Positions 47,792-57,023 of a stretch of DNA of 64,000 nucleotides are shown here, one piece after another; positions within the stretch are counted from its first letter, which is position 1; every line of letters starts with the position of its first letter. A program made the position numbers and the translations under genes. The notes below the pieces were generated by a model. That model was not told the origin of the DNA, searched no databases, and was given only the letters and a program-made list of their open reading frames with translations. Origin of the DNA: Flavobacteriales bacterium. GTDB lineage: Bacteria; Bacteroidota; Bacteroidia; Flavobacteriales_F; PHOS-HE28. The stretch covers positions 1 through 64,000 of the forward strand of contig JAGPDT010000012.1 of assembly GCA_018057455.1 (NCBI GenBank). Reading direction: 5' to 3'.

Positions 47792-48727
47792 ATGCTCCGG
47801 TCCAGGTCCCTCTTCCTTTCCTTGGTGTTCGCGTGTGCCATGCCGGCGGTGCATGCGCAGGAGGACCTGTTGCAATTGTTGGGCGGCGACAGCACGGAGG
47901 TGGTTCTCACTTCGGCCAGTTTTAAATCCACCCGGGTGATCAATGGGCACAGTATGGAAAACACGGCCCATGGGGTGTTGGATTTCCGCATCGGACACCG
48001 TTTCGGGTTCCTCAGCACCGGTGTGCAGGAGCTCTTCGGCTTGGACCAGGCCACGATCCGCTTGGGCTTCGACTACGGCCTCACCGACCGCTTGATGATC
48101 GGGCTGGGCCGGAGCTCATACGAGAAGACCCTGGACGGCTTCGCCAAGTACAAGGTGCTGCGGCAATGCGATGAAGGATGCACCATGCCCGTCTCGCTGG
48201 CTTTTGTGGCGGCCACCTCGGCCACCACGCTCCCTGCCGAACAGGTGCCTTGGTACTTCAACGGTATCGATGACTTCTACACACATCGCCTCTCCTACAG
48301 CTTCCAAGCGGTCATCGGCCGCAAGTTCACCGAAGGGCTCACCCTGCAATTGACGCCCGGCGTGGTGCACCGCAACCTGGTGGAAACCCCTGAAGACCGC
48401 AATGACCTGATGAACCTGGGGATCGCCGGTCGGGCAAAGCTCAGTAAACGCGTGGCCATCAATGCCGAGTATTTTTATGTGCTGCCCGACCAAGGCCCAC
48501 GCGGCGGGTTCCACAATTCACTGGCCATTGGCTTCGACATTGAGACCGGCGGCCACGTGTTCCAGCTGCACTTCACCAACAGCACGGGCATGTATGAACG
48601 TGGCTACATCACGGAAACCGTGGGGGACTTCGCCCAAGGGGACATCCACTTCGGCTTCAATATTTCACGTGTGTTCACCCTGCACGACCCGAAGGCCAAG
48701 GCGTGGCGCAAACAGCAAGGCAGCTAA
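47792..48727 (+). CDS. DUF5777-family outer membrane beta-barrel protein
   Basis: About 311 residues. The start at 47792 gives a signal peptide ending VHAQ. Alternating strands follow: ATIRLGFDYGLTDRLMIGLG, RLSYSFQAVIGRKFTEGLTL, VAINAEYFYVLPD and a final FGFNISRVFTL. This pattern and the length fit the Bacteroidota DUF5777 barrel family. It may be the outer membrane partner of the cytochrome/YceI proteins upstream. Last gene of the cluster. Confidence 0.85.
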   Translation: MLRSRSLFLSLVFACAMPAVHAQEDLLQLLGGDSTEVVLTSASFKSTRVINGHSMENTAHGVLDFRIGHRFGFLSTGVQELFGLDQATIRLGFDYGLTDRLMIGLGRSSYEKTLDGFAKYKVLRQCDEGCTMPVSLAFVAATSATTLPAEQVPWYFNGIDDFYTHRLSYSFQAVIGRKFTEGLTLQLTPGVVHRNLVETPEDRNDLMNLGIAGRAKLSKRVAINAEYFYVLPDQGPRGGFHNSLAIGFDIETGGHVFQLHFTNSTGMYERGYITETVGDFAQGDIHFGFNISRVFTLHDPKAKAWRKQQGS

Positions 48728-48776
48728 CGCGTTGCAACCGGGGCATCCGGCATGTTGATCCCGTGCAGGTGCCGGA

Positions 48777-48974
48777 TCAGTGGCCGTGATCGGCCTTGGG
48801 TTCGTCGGCGCCGTCCACCAGGAAATAACCCAGGAACACCAGCACCACCAACGCCACGAAGCTTATCACGCCCATGGTGTTGCTAACGCCATGGGTATCC
48901 AAGATCGAGGGCTGCAGGGGGATCAGGAAGGCAACCAGCCAAATGGCGTATCCGAGGAGCTTGCGTTTGTTCAT
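48777..48974 (-). CDS. Small membrane protein, two spans
   Basis: 65 residues. Two spans (LLGYAIWLVAFLIPLQPSIL and MGVISFVALVVLVFLGYFLV) and an acidic-His tail DEPKADHGH. No family is recognised; similar small proteins occur beside citrate synthase or respiratory genes in Bacteroidota, but that is only an impression. It lies downstream of gltA on the same strand, 65 bases away. Confidence 0.6.
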   Translation of the reverse strand: MNKRKLLGYAIWLVAFLIPLQPSILDTHGVSNTMGVISFVALVVLVFLGYFLVDGADEPKADHGH

Positions 48975-49039
48975 GGTGCGATGCTATGCGGGGTCAATGT
49001 AGGCAGGTTGGATGGGTCGGATGCCAGGGGCGGCGGCGT

Positions 49040-50329
49040 TCACTTGCGTTGGGCCATGGGCACGAAGTCGCGCGTGGTGGCACCGGTGTAGATCTGGCGC
49101 GGGCGGCTGATGGGCTCCTTGTTCTCCACCATCTCTTTCCACTGGGCGATCCAACCGGGCAGGCGGCCCAAGGCGAACATCACCGTGAACATGCGGGTGG
49201 GGATGCCGATGGCCCGGTAAATGATGCCGCTGTAGAAGTCCACATTGGGGTAGAGCTTGCGTTCGATGAAGAACGCGTCCTTGAGGGCCACTTCCTCGAG
49301 TTGCTTGGCGATGTCCAATACCGGGTCGTTGATGCCCATTTTCTTCAGGATGGCATCGCTGCTGCGTTTGATGATGGTGGCCCGGGGGTCGAAGTTCTTG
49401 TACACGCGGTGCCCGAAACCGAAGAGGCGGAAGGGGTCGTTCTTGTCCTTGGCCTTGTTCACCCATTTGTGGATGTTGCCACCGTCGTTGCGGATGGTCT
49501 CCAGCATTTCGATCACCTCCTGGTTGGCTCCGCCATGCAACGGGCCCCACAAGGCGGCGATGCCGGCGGAGATGGCGCTGTACAGGTTTGCCTGTGAGCT
49601 GCCTACCATGCGCACGGTGCTGGCGCTGCAGTTCTGCTCGTGGTCGGCATGCAGGATCAGCAGCTTGTTCAAGGCGTCCACCACCACGGGGTCAGCTACG
49701 TATTCCTCCGTGGGCAGCCCGTACATCATGTGCAGGAAGTTCTCCACGTAGCCCAACCTGTTGTCCGGGTACATGTAGGGGTGGCCCAGGTTGTTCTTGT
49801 AGCTGATGGCCGCCAACGTGGGCATTTTCGCGATCAGCCGGTAAATGGTGCGCTCCACGTCCTTGCTGGGCCGGTTCGGCGTTTGGCTCTTGGGGTAGAA
49901 GGTGCTCAGGGAGTTGACCATCGCCGAGAGGATGCCCATGGGGTGGGCGTTGCTCGGGAAGTATTGGAAAAACCGCTTCATGTCCTCGTGCACCAACGAG
50001 TGGTAGCGGATGTTGCCTTCAAATTCCTGCAATTGCTTGGCGTTGGGCAGTTCACCGTTGAGGATCAGATAGGCCACCTCGGTGAAGGTGGCTTTTTCGG
50101 CGAGCTGCTCAATGGGGTAGCCCCGGTAGCGAAGAATGCCCAGTTCACCGTCCAGGAAGGTGATGGCGCTGGTGGTGGCCCCGGTGTTCTTGTACCCGAA
50201 GTCCAAGGTGATATGGCCCGTTTCCGACCGCAACTTGCTGATGTCGATCGCTTTTTCCCCCTCACTTCCCGTGATCACGGGGAATTCGTAGGTCTTGCCC
50301 TCCAAAATGATCTTCGCGGTCTCGCTCAT
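49040..50329 (-). CDS. gltA: Citrate synthase
   Basis: 429 residues, the type II (hexameric, NADH-sensitive in some bacteria) length. It condenses acetyl-CoA and oxaloacetate to citrate. Diagnostic parts are LRYRGYPIEQLAEKATFTEV, NCSASTVRMVGSSQANLYS, the active-site ALWGPLHGGANQEVIEML and GFGHRVYKNFDPRA, and the end ISRPRQIYTGATTRDFVPM. The N-terminal small domain is present. A TAATTTCG box lies about 50 bases upstream of the start. Confidence 0.97.
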   Translation of the reverse strand: MSETAKIILEGKTYEFPVITGSEGEKAIDISKLRSETGHITLDFGYKNTGATTSAITFLDGELGILRYRGYPIEQLAEKATFTEVAYLILNGELPNAKQLQEFEGNIRYHSLVHEDMKRFFQYFPSNAHPMGILSAMVNSLSTFYPKSQTPNRPSKDVERTIYRLIAKMPTLAAISYKNNLGHPYMYPDNRLGYVENFLHMMYGLPTEEYVADPVVVDALNKLLILHADHEQNCSASTVRMVGSSQANLYSAISAGIAALWGPLHGGANQEVIEMLETIRNDGGNIHKWVNKAKDKNDPFRLFGFGHRVYKNFDPRATIIKRSSDAILKKMGINDPVLDIAKQLEEVALKDAFFIERKLYPNVDFYSGIIYRAIGIPTRMFTVMFALGRLPGWIAQWKEMVENKEPISRPRQIYTGATTRDFVPMAQRK

Positions 50330-50530
50330 GTGGTGCGTTCGGTAATAAAAGATGTCCGGGTACTGGTCGCCGCGAAATTAAGACCATCGGCCGATCGGGC
50401 CGTGTTGTTCCCTGAATTTAGCGATTGCGCAACGGATCGGCGACCTGCAAGGCCTTCCATTCGGGGCTGGCCGCCGCTGGTGGCCTTTTTGCCGGTGCTT
50501 GAAGGACAGAGATCCAGCGGGGGCCTTAAT

Positions 50531-50567
50531 GCCGAAGGGCCGCCACCCACGGTGACGGCCCTTCGGC
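50531..50567 (-). terminator. Hairpin terminator of the DUF1573 gene
   Basis: GCCGAAGGGCCG (50531-50542) pairs perfectly with CGGCCCTTCGGC (50556-50567), 18 bases beyond the stop of the gene at 50586. A short AT run (TTAA) follows on the minus strand. Confidence 0.75.
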
Positions 50568-50585
50568 AGGGATCTGGAAATTGGT

Positions 50586-51047
50586 TCAGTTGGAAACGGG
50601 CGCCATGGTGCTGCCCGCTTTCACAGGAGAGGTGGGGGTGGCGCTGGCCGAGGCTTTCACCTCGCCTTTGATGCGGATGATCTTGGTCGGGGCGTTCACC
50701 GCGTTGCTGGTAATGGTCACCGATTTGTTGATGGGGCCCACGCGGTTGCTGTCGTACTTCACCGTGACCACGGTGGAGGCGCCGGGAGCGATCGGCGCGG
50801 TATCGCACTTGGGCACGGTGCAGCCGCAGGAACCCTTGCAGTTGCTGATGATCAGCGGCTGGTCGCCGGTGTTGGTCACCTTGAACTCGCAGGTGCCGTT
50901 GGCGCCTTGGTCAATGGTTCCATAGTCATGCACTTCTTTGTCCAGGCTGATCATGGGACCACTGCCACCCACGGTGCGGGTGTTCTCCTGGGCGAAGGCA
51001 CCCAGGGCGAGGGCGCTGAGGCTGAGGGTAGCGAGGAGCTTCTTCAT
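50586..51047 (-). CDS. DUF1573-domain secreted protein
   Basis: About 153 residues. The start at 51047 (MKKLLATLSLSALALGAFAQ) gives a signal peptide. The DUF1573 (ASH-like) sandwich is shown by EVHDYGTIDQGANGTCEFKV, TGDQPLIISNCKGSCGCTVP and the late VTITSNAVNAPTKIIRIKGE. The Cys-rich CKGSCGC is typical of the family in Bacteroidota. Function is unknown. A Thr/Pro-rich tail follows the domain. Confidence 0.9.
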   Translation of the reverse strand: MKKLLATLSLSALALGAFAQENTRTVGGSGPMISLDKEVHDYGTIDQGANGTCEFKVTNTGDQPLIISNCKGSCGCTVPKCDTAPIAPGASTVVTVKYDSNRVGPINKSVTITSNAVNAPTKIIRIKGEVKASASATPTSPVKAGSTMAPVSN

Positions 51048-51185
51048 CTGCTGTTGGTATGGTTTTCGTCTGTTCGTGGCCAAAGGTCGGGTGGGGCTGT
51101 GGGCGCTGTCCGGAGATTAACCAAAGTTTAACACGCACACGGCTTCCTTCCATTTTCAAGGCCATGGCCATGCAACCTTTGTGCC

Positions 51186-52577
51186 ATGGCGATCGTGGCC
51201 CGGGCGTGGAGGTTGGTGCAGGAGGCGTTGGCAGGCGAGGACCGCGATTACACGTCCATTGGCATGCGCAGGGCCGTGGTGTTGCTGAGCATCCCCATGG
51301 TGCTGGAGATGGCCATGGAATCGCTGTTCGCGCTGGTGGACGTGTTCTTTGTGAGCCGCTTGGGCACGGAGGCCGTGGCCGTGGTGGGGCTTACCGAAGG
51401 GGTGATGACCATTGTGTACAGCCTGGCCTGGGGCTTGGGCGCGGGGATCACCGCGGTGGTGGCCCGCCGCATCGGAGAGAGGAACCGCGAAGGCGCCGAC
51501 GGCGCGGCGGTGCAAGGCATCCTGGTGGCGGTCTTCCTCGGGGTGCTCCTGGCCGTGCCGGGTATCCTCTGGCCGGGTGAGCTGCTTGCATGGATGGGGG
51601 CTTCCGCTGAAGTGGCCCGGCTCGGCACGCCCTTCATGCAGTTGATGTTGGGCAGCAACGTGGTGATCCTGCTCCTCTTCGGGATCAACGCCGTCTTCCG
51701 CGGTGCGGGCAATGCGGCACTGGCCATGCGCGCGCTGTGGGTGGCCAATGCCATCAACATTGTGCTGGACCCGCTGCTGATCTTTGGCCTTGGGCCCATC
51801 CCCGCCATGGGCGTCACCGGGGCGGCCGTGGCCACTGTGATCGGCAGGTCCTGCGGGGTGGCCTACCAATGTTGGCACCTGTACAATGGCCGGGGCAAGG
51901 TGGCCTTGGCCGCGCGGCATTTACGGGTGGCATGGAACGTGTTGTGGAACATCCTGCGGCTGTCCGGCGCGGCATCGGCCCAGTTCCTCATCGCCTCGGC
52001 CAGCTGGTTGTTCCTGGTGCGCATTGTGGCCGGCTTCGGCGATGATGCCGTAGCAGGCTATACCGTGGCCGTGCGCATCATCATCTTCGCCCTGCTCCCC
52101 GCTTGGGGCGTGGCCAATGCGGCTTCCACCTTGGTGGGGCAGAACCTGGGTGCGGGCCGGTCGGACCGTGCCGAACAAAGCGCCTGGCTCTGCGGGCACC
52201 TGAACATGGTCTACATGGCCACCATGGCCATCCTGTTCATTGCATCGGCTCCATGGGGATTGGGCTTGTTCACCGATGTGCCCGATGTGGCCCGGGTGGG
52301 GGCGCTGGCCCTGCGCATCGTTAGTGCCGGCTACTTGTTCTACGCCTACGGCATGGTGCTGGCCCAGGCATTCAATGGCGCCGGCGATGCCCTGACGCCG
52401 GTGTGGCTGAACTTGGTGTGCTTTTGGCTGGTGGAGATCCCCTTGGCCTGGTACTTGGCCCAGTGGTTGCATGGGCCGGAAGGCGTGTTCCTGGCCATCG
52501 CCCTGAGCGAGAGCCTGCTGGCGGTGTTGTGCATGATCCTCTTTCGCCGGGGGAGTTGGAAGCTGGTGAAAGTATGA
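51186..52577 (+). CDS. MATE-family efflux transporter
   Basis: 463 residues with 12 predicted spans. The first MATE half begins SIPMVLEMAMESLFALVDVF and has GTEAVAVVGLTEGVMTIVYS; the second begins SGAASAQFLIASASWLFLVR and has GDDAVAGYTVAVRIIIFALL. The conserved VGQNLGAGRSDRAE is present. It exports cationic drugs or metabolites driven by Na+ or H+. It converges with the deiodinase-like gene, with only three bases between the two stop codons. Confidence 0.93.
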   Translation: MAIVARAWRLVQEALAGEDRDYTSIGMRRAVVLLSIPMVLEMAMESLFALVDVFFVSRLGTEAVAVVGLTEGVMTIVYSLAWGLGAGITAVVARRIGERNREGADGAAVQGILVAVFLGVLLAVPGILWPGELLAWMGASAEVARLGTPFMQLMLGSNVVILLLFGINAVFRGAGNAALAMRALWVANAINIVLDPLLIFGLGPIPAMGVTGAAVATVIGRSCGVAYQCWHLYNGRGKVALAARHLRVAWNVLWNILRLSGAASAQFLIASASWLFLVRIVAGFGDDAVAGYTVAVRIIIFALLPAWGVANAASTLVGQNLGAGRSDRAEQSAWLCGHLNMVYMATMAILFIASAPWGLGLFTDVPDVARVGALALRIVSAGYLFYAYGMVLAQAFNGAGDALTPVWLNLVCFWLVEIPLAWYLAQWLHGPEGVFLAIALSESLLAVLCMILFRRGSWKLVKV

Positions 52578-52580
52578 CCC

Positions 52581-53339
52581 CTAAGGCTGTGGTTTCAGCT
52601 GGGGTTTGCCCTCGGCTTCCCATTTCAGCACACTGTCCACGATGTGCTCGATCTTCCGGCTATCGGCCCAAGTGCCCCTGAAGATCAGGCGGCCTGCCCG
52701 GTCGATCACATACGCGCCGTTGGGCACCCGGCCGTAATCCGTGAAGGTCTTGTCATCCAGGCCGTCCACCAACACGGGCAACTCGGTGAGCTGTGCCAAG
52801 GCCTGTGCATAGCCCAGTTTCTCCGCCATGGTCGCCGGTAGAGGATATTTGCCGTACTGTTTCTTGTCGCCGGGGTGAAGCTCCCTGCCGTAGATCACAA
52901 AGAACTCCACCTGGGAGGTGTCATACTTCGCCAACAGCTTGCCCCAAAAGGGCAGTTGTGCCCGCGCCGGCGGATTGCTGATGCTGGCGAACATGAACAC
53001 GCGCAACTTGCCCTTGTGCGCGGCCAACTCATAGGGCCGGTGGGTGCGCACTTCCGGCAAGGTGAAGTCGTGCGTCCGGGGCACCATGTTGCCGCCTTCA
53101 CTGTACAGTTGGATGTCCTTGATGGTGGCGCGCATCATTTGGTCGAAGTTCATGCGCCACACCTGCACCTCACGGCGCATGGTCCTGAGCTCATCCTTGG
53201 TGTAGCCGTTGAGGAAAAAGTCCAGGTCGTCATGGAACCGGATGCTTCCATCGGCCATGTACGGTTCGGCGTTCCAGTTCTGTACTTGCGCCGTTACCGG
53301 GCGGGCGAGCAGGGCCAAGAGGATCAACCACGTACGCAT
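52581..53339 (-). CDS. Secreted deiodinase-fold redoxin lacking the active-site residue
   Basis: About 252 residues. The start at 53339 (MRTWLILLALLARPVTAQ) gives a signal peptide. A helical N-terminal part is followed by a thioredoxin fold like iodothyronine deiodinases: LRVFMFASISNPPARAQLPF, FFVIYGRELHPGD and the ELPVLVDGLDDKTFTDYGRV and YVIDRAGRLIFRG region. In deiodinases the first motif holds catalytic Sec or Cys; here the position is N122, and I120 replaces the second Cys. Redox activity of the usual kind is unlikely. Confidence 0.72.
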   Translation of the reverse strand: MRTWLILLALLARPVTAQVQNWNAEPYMADGSIRFHDDLDFFLNGYTKDELRTMRREVQVWRMNFDQMMRATIKDIQLYSEGGNMVPRTHDFTLPEVRTHRPYELAAHKGKLRVFMFASISNPPARAQLPFWGKLLAKYDTSQVEFFVIYGRELHPGDKKQYGKYPLPATMAEKLGYAQALAQLTELPVLVDGLDDKTFTDYGRVPNGAYVIDRAGRLIFRGTWADSRKIEHIVDSVLKWEAEGKPQLKPQP

Positions 53340-53370
53340 CGGGTAAATGTAACGTGGCCATCTTTGTTGC

Positions 53371-54651
53371 ATGGCACGCTTCATTTCCCTGGTGGCCCTG
53401 GCCGCTTCCCTCTGCGCACAGGCCCAGGACTACACCAGCTGGTTCACCGGCAATGCCGATGATGCGGCTCCACCGCCGCTGGGCGGAACCTGCATGATGG
53501 GCGGTGCCAGTGAGTTTGATCCCGCCATGCAGTGGTTCCTGGGGCGCGCCAATGGCGGCGACGTGCTGGTGTTGCGCGCTTCGGGCGCCGACGGCTACAA
53601 CGACTATATGTACTACGACCTCGGCGGAGTGAATTCCGTGGAAACGATTCGCTTCAACAATGCCGCGGCCTCCAACGACCCCTATGTGGCGCAACGGATC
53701 CAAAAGGCAGAGGCCATTTGGTTCGCCGGTGGCGACCAATGGAACTACGTGGATTTCTGGCGCAACACCCCGGTAATGGGCCTGATCAACGCGGCCATCA
53801 GCGAGCGGCACATTGCCATCGGCGGCACCAGTGCGGGCATGGCCATCCTGGGTGGCTGCTATTTCAGTGCGCAGTATGGCAGCATCACCTCGGCGGAAGC
53901 ACTGGCCGATCCCTTTGGTCCGTTGATGGCGGTGGACTGCACGCCTTTTCTGGACGTGCCTTTCATGGCACGGACCATCACCGACACCCACTACGACAAT
54001 CCGGACCGGCGGGGGCGCCACTTCACCTTCCTGGCGCGCATGGTACAACAAGGCGATAGCACCGCTTTCGGCATCGCATGCAATGAGTATGTGGCGGTCT
54101 GCGTCACCCCGGAGGGCATGGCCAAGGTATACGGCGAGTGGCCGGACTACGAGGAATACGCCTGGTTCATGCGGGTGAATTGCGCCTCACCTGTGGGGCC
54201 TGAAGTGTGCGGGCCGGGCCTGCCGTTGACCTGGGACCGACAGGCCATGGCCGTGAACGTGTACAAGGTGCCGGCCACACCCAACGGGGCCAATTGGTTG
54301 GACCTGGACGATCACCTCAGCGGGCAGGGCGGCACATGGGAGGATTGGAGCGCGGTGGCCGGCGATTTTGCCACGGTGGCGGGCGAACAGCCCCCCTGTG
54401 GGCCCACCACATTGATCGATGAATGGCACCTGGAGCCCCTGTTGCAATGGGATGCGGGCACGAGGCGCGCCCTGGTGCGGGCGCTGGTACCGGGCAGCGT
54501 GGTACAATTGGTCGCCGCGGACGGCCGTGTGTTGGAACGGGGGCGCGGCGATGCCGCCGGGCAATGCCAGCTTACCGTCCCTATGAACGGGATGGTTGTG
54601 TTGCGGGCCTTGGGCACCAAGGGCTACCGGACTTGGAAGCTGGTGCGTTGA
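53371..54651 (+). CDS. Secreted S51/cyanophycinase-like peptidase with T9SS-type tail
   Basis: 426 residues with a signal peptide ending QAQ. The S51 core includes GGASEFDPAMQWFL, VLVLRASGADGYN, the AIWFAGGDQWNYVDFW motif and the nucleophile loop AIGGTSAGMAILGG. The following FMARTITDTHYDNPDRRGRH contains the His/Asp-Arg segment of cyanophycinase. The last 70 residues (VVQLVAADGRVLERGR, GMVVLRALGTKGYRTWKL) look like a type IX sorting domain. A secreted exopeptidase on Asp-rich or beta-linked peptides is likely; cyanophycin itself is not proven. Confidence 0.85.
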   Translation: MARFISLVALAASLCAQAQDYTSWFTGNADDAAPPPLGGTCMMGGASEFDPAMQWFLGRANGGDVLVLRASGADGYNDYMYYDLGGVNSVETIRFNNAAASNDPYVAQRIQKAEAIWFAGGDQWNYVDFWRNTPVMGLINAAISERHIAIGGTSAGMAILGGCYFSAQYGSITSAEALADPFGPLMAVDCTPFLDVPFMARTITDTHYDNPDRRGRHFTFLARMVQQGDSTAFGIACNEYVAVCVTPEGMAKVYGEWPDYEEYAWFMRVNCASPVGPEVCGPGLPLTWDRQAMAVNVYKVPATPNGANWLDLDDHLSGQGGTWEDWSAVAGDFATVAGEQPPCGPTTLIDEWHLEPLLQWDAGTRRALVRALVPGSVVQLVAADGRVLERGRGDAAGQCQLTVPMNGMVVLRALGTKGYRTWKLVR

Positions 54652-54670
54652 TCCCGCCGGCCAAGAGTGG

Positions 54671-55231
54671 TTATTTCCGCTGGCTCACAAAGCCTTTCTG
54701 AAAATCCGGGAACTCCTGTTTCTTGTACACGCCGGAGCCGAAGTAGTTCAGGATGGGCTCGATCTGCACCGGGGTCATGTAGCCTTGTACCGGGGTGAGC
54801 ACCTGCCCTTGGCTGTCCATGTACACCAAGGTGGGGTAGGCCACGCGGCCATTCACCGGGGCAATGGCCATGGTGAGTTCGTGCGTGCCGTTCCGGCTGT
54901 TCTTCATGGCCGGGTTGTACGAGGGATTGGAGTAGCTTTTGCCATTGTATACCACCGGATCCCCGCCTTCGGCATTGAACTTCACCGGGTGGAAGTTGGC
55001 GTTGATGTAGGCCGCGGTTTGCGCGTCGCCGAATGTGTTGGCGTCCAGCATGCGGCAGGGGCCGCACCAGCTGGTGTACACGTCGATCAGCAGGGGTTTG
55101 CCGTCTTTCTTGGCAGCGGCTTGGGCAGTGGCCAGGTCGGTCCATTTCACCAAGGGCGTGGCGGCGGGTTGCTGGGCGGCGAGGACCAACGGGAAGGCGA
55201 GGAGAGTGAGGGCGGAGATGCGGAGGTTCAT
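54671..55231 (-). CDS. Secreted thioredoxin-fold protein
   Basis: 186 residues with a signal peptide ending LAAQ. The domain has KPLLIDVYTSWCGPCRMLDA (C56-G-P-C59), a thioredoxin active site, then AYPTLVYMDSQGQVLTPVQG with cis-Pro. The YINANFHPVKFNAEGG stretch is typical of the Thioredoxin_7/DsbD-gamma-like group. It is a periplasmic disulfide reductase candidate. It is convergent with the S51 gene. Confidence 0.9.
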   Translation of the reverse strand: MNLRISALTLLAFPLVLAAQQPAATPLVKWTDLATAQAAAKKDGKPLLIDVYTSWCGPCRMLDANTFGDAQTAAYINANFHPVKFNAEGGDPVVYNGKSYSNPSYNPAMKNSRNGTHELTMAIAPVNGRVAYPTLVYMDSQGQVLTPVQGYMTPVQIEPILNYFGSGVYKKQEFPDFQKGFVSQRK

Positions 55232-55286
55232 GGATCGTGATGTAGCGAATTACGTGCCGAAAGGCGGGACCGGGAAGCGCTGCCGG

Positions 55287-56765
55287 TCAGTGCACGCCTT
55301 TCATCAGCTTGCGTACCAAGGGTGAAATGGCAATGAGCACCACCCCGGCGAGGAGGGCATAGACGGCCAACTGCTGGTAGCCGCCGGTGTAGGCGATCAG
55401 CTTGTCCAAGTTGGACGCTTCGGGATCGGCCGTGCTCATGCCCGCGCCCAGCAGCCCTGCCACGTATTGGCCATAAGCGCTGGCCAGGAACCACATGCCC
55501 ATCATCAGGCCTTGGACGGGCTGGGGCGAGAGCTTGGTCATCAGCGAGAGGCCGATGGGGGAGAGGCTCAGCTCGCCGAAGGTGATGATGAAGTAGCCCA
55601 AGGTGAAGATGTCCAGCGAGGTGATGCCGTCGGCATCGGCGAAGAAGACGGTGGCGTAGAAGGCGAAGAAAGCGCCCGCGAGCAGCAAGAAGCCGAGGCC
55701 GAATTTCACCACGGAATTGGGCTCCATCTTCCGCTTGGCCAGCCAGAGCCAGAGCAGGCCCACCAGCGGGGCGAAGATGATCACGAACACCGAGTTGGAA
55801 CTGTTGTTCACGATGTTGGGGTCCATGGGGATGAACCCGAAAAGCGTGTGTTTGAGGTTGTTCAAGGCGAAGATGCTCAAGGAGCCTCCGGCTTGCTCGA
55901 AGAAGGCCCAGAAGACGATGGAGAAGAGGATGAACACCATGGCTGCCAGCAGGCGCTTGTTCTCCTTGGTGTTGAACTTGCGCATCTCCCAACCCAAGTA
56001 CACCAGCGTGGCCGGGCCGATGATGTACATGAACAGGTCCGTGTACTCCGTGTTGGTCACCAGTTTGAGGATGAACGGTACGGCGATGAGCGAACCGATG
56101 TACACGGCCACCTCGTACAGGCGGCGCTGCTTGTTGGGGATGTCCGGGTGCAAGGGGGAGAGGCCGATGGGCCCCAGGGTCTTCCGCGTAAAAGCGAAGT
56201 TGATGAGGCTGATGGTCATCACTACGCTCACCAGGCCGAAGGCCAACGGCCAGCTGTGGTACTTGCCCACCCAGATCATGAGCACGCCGCCCAGCAGCGC
56301 CCCCAGGTTGATCGCCGAGTAGAACAGGCTGAAACCGGCATCCCGGCGGGCATCGTCATCGCCATAGAGCTGGCCCACCATGGTGCTGATGTTGGGCTTG
56401 AAGAAGCCGGTGCCGATGATGAAGAAGCAGGTGCCGATGTAGAACATCTCAGCCGGGGAGAAGGCGATCACCAGGCCGCCGGCGATCATGAGGAGGGCTC
56501 CCCAGAACAAGGATTTCTGGAAGCCCAGGATCTTGTCCGCGAACACCCCGCCGATGAAGGTGAAGGCATAGACGAAGGCTTGGATGGCCCCGTATTGCAG
56601 GTTCGCCGTCTTGTCGTCCAGGCCCATCTGCGTTACCATGAACACGGTGAGCATGCCCCGCATGCCATAGAAGCAGAAGCGTTCCCACATTTCGCTGCCG
56701 GCCAGGTGCCACAGCTGCTTGGGGTACTTCCCCTCGAAGGTCCTGATCTGTTCCAGTGTTTGCAT
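55287..56765 (-). CDS. POT-family peptide/proton symporter (first of three)
   Basis: 492 residues with 12-14 spans. The POT hallmark ExxER is in span 1 (SEMWERFCFYGMRGMLT). The conserved FYSAINLGALLGGVLMIWVG (PTR2-type FYxxINxG) and late SPIGLSLMTKLSPQPVQGLMMGMWFL are present. It imports di- and tripeptides with protons. The 14-span variants are common in Bacteroidota. It is downstream of the two other POT genes, with about 260 bases between it and the next. Confidence 0.93.
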   Translation of the reverse strand: MQTLEQIRTFEGKYPKQLWHLAGSEMWERFCFYGMRGMLTVFMVTQMGLDDKTANLQYGAIQAFVYAFTFIGGVFADKILGFQKSLFWGALLMIAGGLVIAFSPAEMFYIGTCFFIIGTGFFKPNISTMVGQLYGDDDARRDAGFSLFYSAINLGALLGGVLMIWVGKYHSWPLAFGLVSVVMTISLINFAFTRKTLGPIGLSPLHPDIPNKQRRLYEVAVYIGSLIAVPFILKLVTNTEYTDLFMYIIGPATLVYLGWEMRKFNTKENKRLLAAMVFILFSIVFWAFFEQAGGSLSIFALNNLKHTLFGFIPMDPNIVNNSSNSVFVIIFAPLVGLLWLWLAKRKMEPNSVVKFGLGFLLLAGAFFAFYATVFFADADGITSLDIFTLGYFIITFGELSLSPIGLSLMTKLSPQPVQGLMMGMWFLASAYGQYVAGLLGAGMSTADPEASNLDKLIAYTGGYQQLAVYALLAGVVLIAISPLVRKLMKGVH

Positions 56766-57023
56766 GGGTGGTGTGCTTGTTCAATGCCGAAGGGTCAGTC
56801 CGTTCGGCGGACCGTGCCCGGTAATTCGCCGGACAAGTCTACATACGGGCGGCCAACATTGGTTGTTGGTGGCCGGTGACAGATGGTTGGGGGAACGGGA
56901 CCAAGCTGGCCGAGCTATCGGTTACCGCCGGAGTTGGACCGACGTTGTGTGCACCCGTATAAATGATCCAGGTCCTTCGGCCTGCCGCTCGCAGCAAAGC
57001 CCGGCAACCGGCAAAAGCCCCCC

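Noticed and set aside
55467-56879. A 470-codon open frame opposite the first POT gene
   Set aside because: It is extremely rich in Glu, Asp, His and Gly, has no family motif and lies wholly antisense to a well-supported transporter.
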